A DNA stretch of 42,001 bases from Micromonospora sp. CPCC 205371. GTDB taxonomy: Bacteria > Actinomycetota > Actinomycetes > Mycobacteriales > Micromonosporaceae. Under the pieces are notes generated by a model. That model was not told the origin of the DNA. It did no database searches and worked only from the letters and a program-made list of their open reading frames with translations. Shown here one piece after another: positions 41,671 to 42,001 of the stretch (the stretch's first letter is position 1; each line of letters begins with the position of its first letter). The position numbers and the translations under genes were made by a program. Location: contig NZ_JAIBNX010000038.1 of assembly GCF_026130045.1 (NCBI RefSeq), forward strand, positions 7,468 through 49,468, in the 5' to 3' direction.

Positions 41671-42001
41671 CTACGCGCCAGTCGGGGGCTTCAGCGTCTC
41701 GACCACGTTGACGGTCGGCGCTGGGATCTTGACCAACGTCGCGACGCCGACCCGTGTGATGAAGCTGCGCGGCGGGCCGACAACGGACCTCGACATGCGA
41801 ATCGCAGCGGTCAGGTTGCGCGCACGCCGGACCTGGACGATCGTGTTCGGGCGCTCGGCGTCCAGCCAGGCCAGCGCGGCGCCTGCGTGTACGCCGCCAC
41901 GCACGGCTGGGCGGACCATGTCATCCGCATGTCCGCCACCCACGCCGACCGCACAGGTCAACCCGGTCCGGTCGAACACCGCCGCTGTAGCTGCGCTGCG
42001 A
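41671..42001 (-). CDS. C-terminal part of an unknown protein, 5' end beyond window
   Basis: Open from the right edge to a TAG at 41671 (at least 109 codons). The sequence contains AVGVGGGHADDMVRPAVRGG, ALAWLDAERPNTIVQVRRAR and SFITRVGVATLVKIPAPTV. Good codon bias. No stop before the window edge, so it is the end of a longer gene; a GTG at 41979 is not needed as start. Family not recognised. Confidence 0.5.
   Translation of the reverse strand, partial: RSAATAAVFDRTGLTCAVGVGGGHADDMVRPAVRGGVHAGAALAWLDAERPNTIVQVRRARNLTAAIRMSRSVVGPPRSFITRVGVATLVKIPAPTVNVVETLKPPTGA

Noticed and set aside
1-42001. CRISPR arrays, tRNA and rRNA genes
   Set aside because: No regularly spaced repeat arrays, no cloverleaf-forming CCA-adjacent sequence and no rRNA-like stretches were noticed on either strand.

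Overview
The window is high-GC actinomycete DNA. GC-biased third codon positions, GGAGG-type ribosome sites, ATGA start/stop overlaps, several leaderless promoters, a large SARP regulator and Tat/Sec-exported proteins all fit a Streptomyces- or Micromonosporaceae-like genome. I cannot name the genus from sequence alone.

Region 1 (1-8875, probably controlled from 8883-12014) looks like a specialised-metabolite locus cut by the left edge. A minus-strand gene runs off the left end and fuses a HAD-type domain to a DIT1/PvcA-type isocyanide (isonitrile) synthase domain. Divergent from it is a tightly overlapping five-gene operon: an alpha/beta hydrolase with a Cys nucleophile, a fatty acyl-AMP ligase (FAAL), two divergent acyl-CoA-dehydrogenase homologues and an acyl carrier protein. 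This is a cassette for loading a fatty acid on an ACP and unsaturating it. The promoter between the two arms carries two tandem pairs of CTTTCAYC octamers, each pair spaced 11 bp and in inverted orientation, as expected for an AfsR/SARP- or PhoP-type activator. A large SARP/NB-ARC/TPR regulator lies at the far end. My main inference is a cryptic isonitrile-lipid (or isonitrile plus unsaturated acyl chain) pathway.

Region 2 (12122-16171) holds two tandem paralogous secreted proteins of unknown family, a small lipoprotein, a frameshifted XRE/MmyB-type repressor, a perfect 27-bp palindrome that is probably its operator, and the divergent alpha/beta hydrolase it probably controlled.

Region 3 (16460-31138) is a probable nine-gene catabolic operon on the minus strand, in transcription order: LivG-like ATPase, long-chain acyl-CoA synthetase, LivH, LivM, Liv substrate-binding lipoprotein, LivF, PaaK-like CoA ligase, secreted DUF6351-type protein and Tat-exported amidohydrolase. 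Divergent from it are an IclR regulator and a translationally coupled acetyl-CoA-synthetase homologue that has lost its catalytic motifs. The logic appears to be outside hydrolysis, import of an organic acid, then CoA activation.

Region 4 (31240-42001) is a mosaic of small housekeeping or accessory genes and gene debris. The intact genes encode an NDH-2-like flavoprotein with a divergent HxlR regulator, a complete ADP-ribosylglycohydrolase, a GNAT acetyltransferase, a VOC protein, a DHFR-like reductase, an I36/crystallin-like secreted protein, a Tat-exported TPR/pepsin-like protein lacking its catalytic Asp, and a three-helix-bundle-type protein. Among them lie remnants of a WYL regulator, a tyrosine recombinase, a frameshifted pentapeptide-repeat protein, a possible relaxase and IS-end-like repeats. 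This suggests old insertion and decay of a mobile element. No rRNA, tRNA or CRISPR array was seen.
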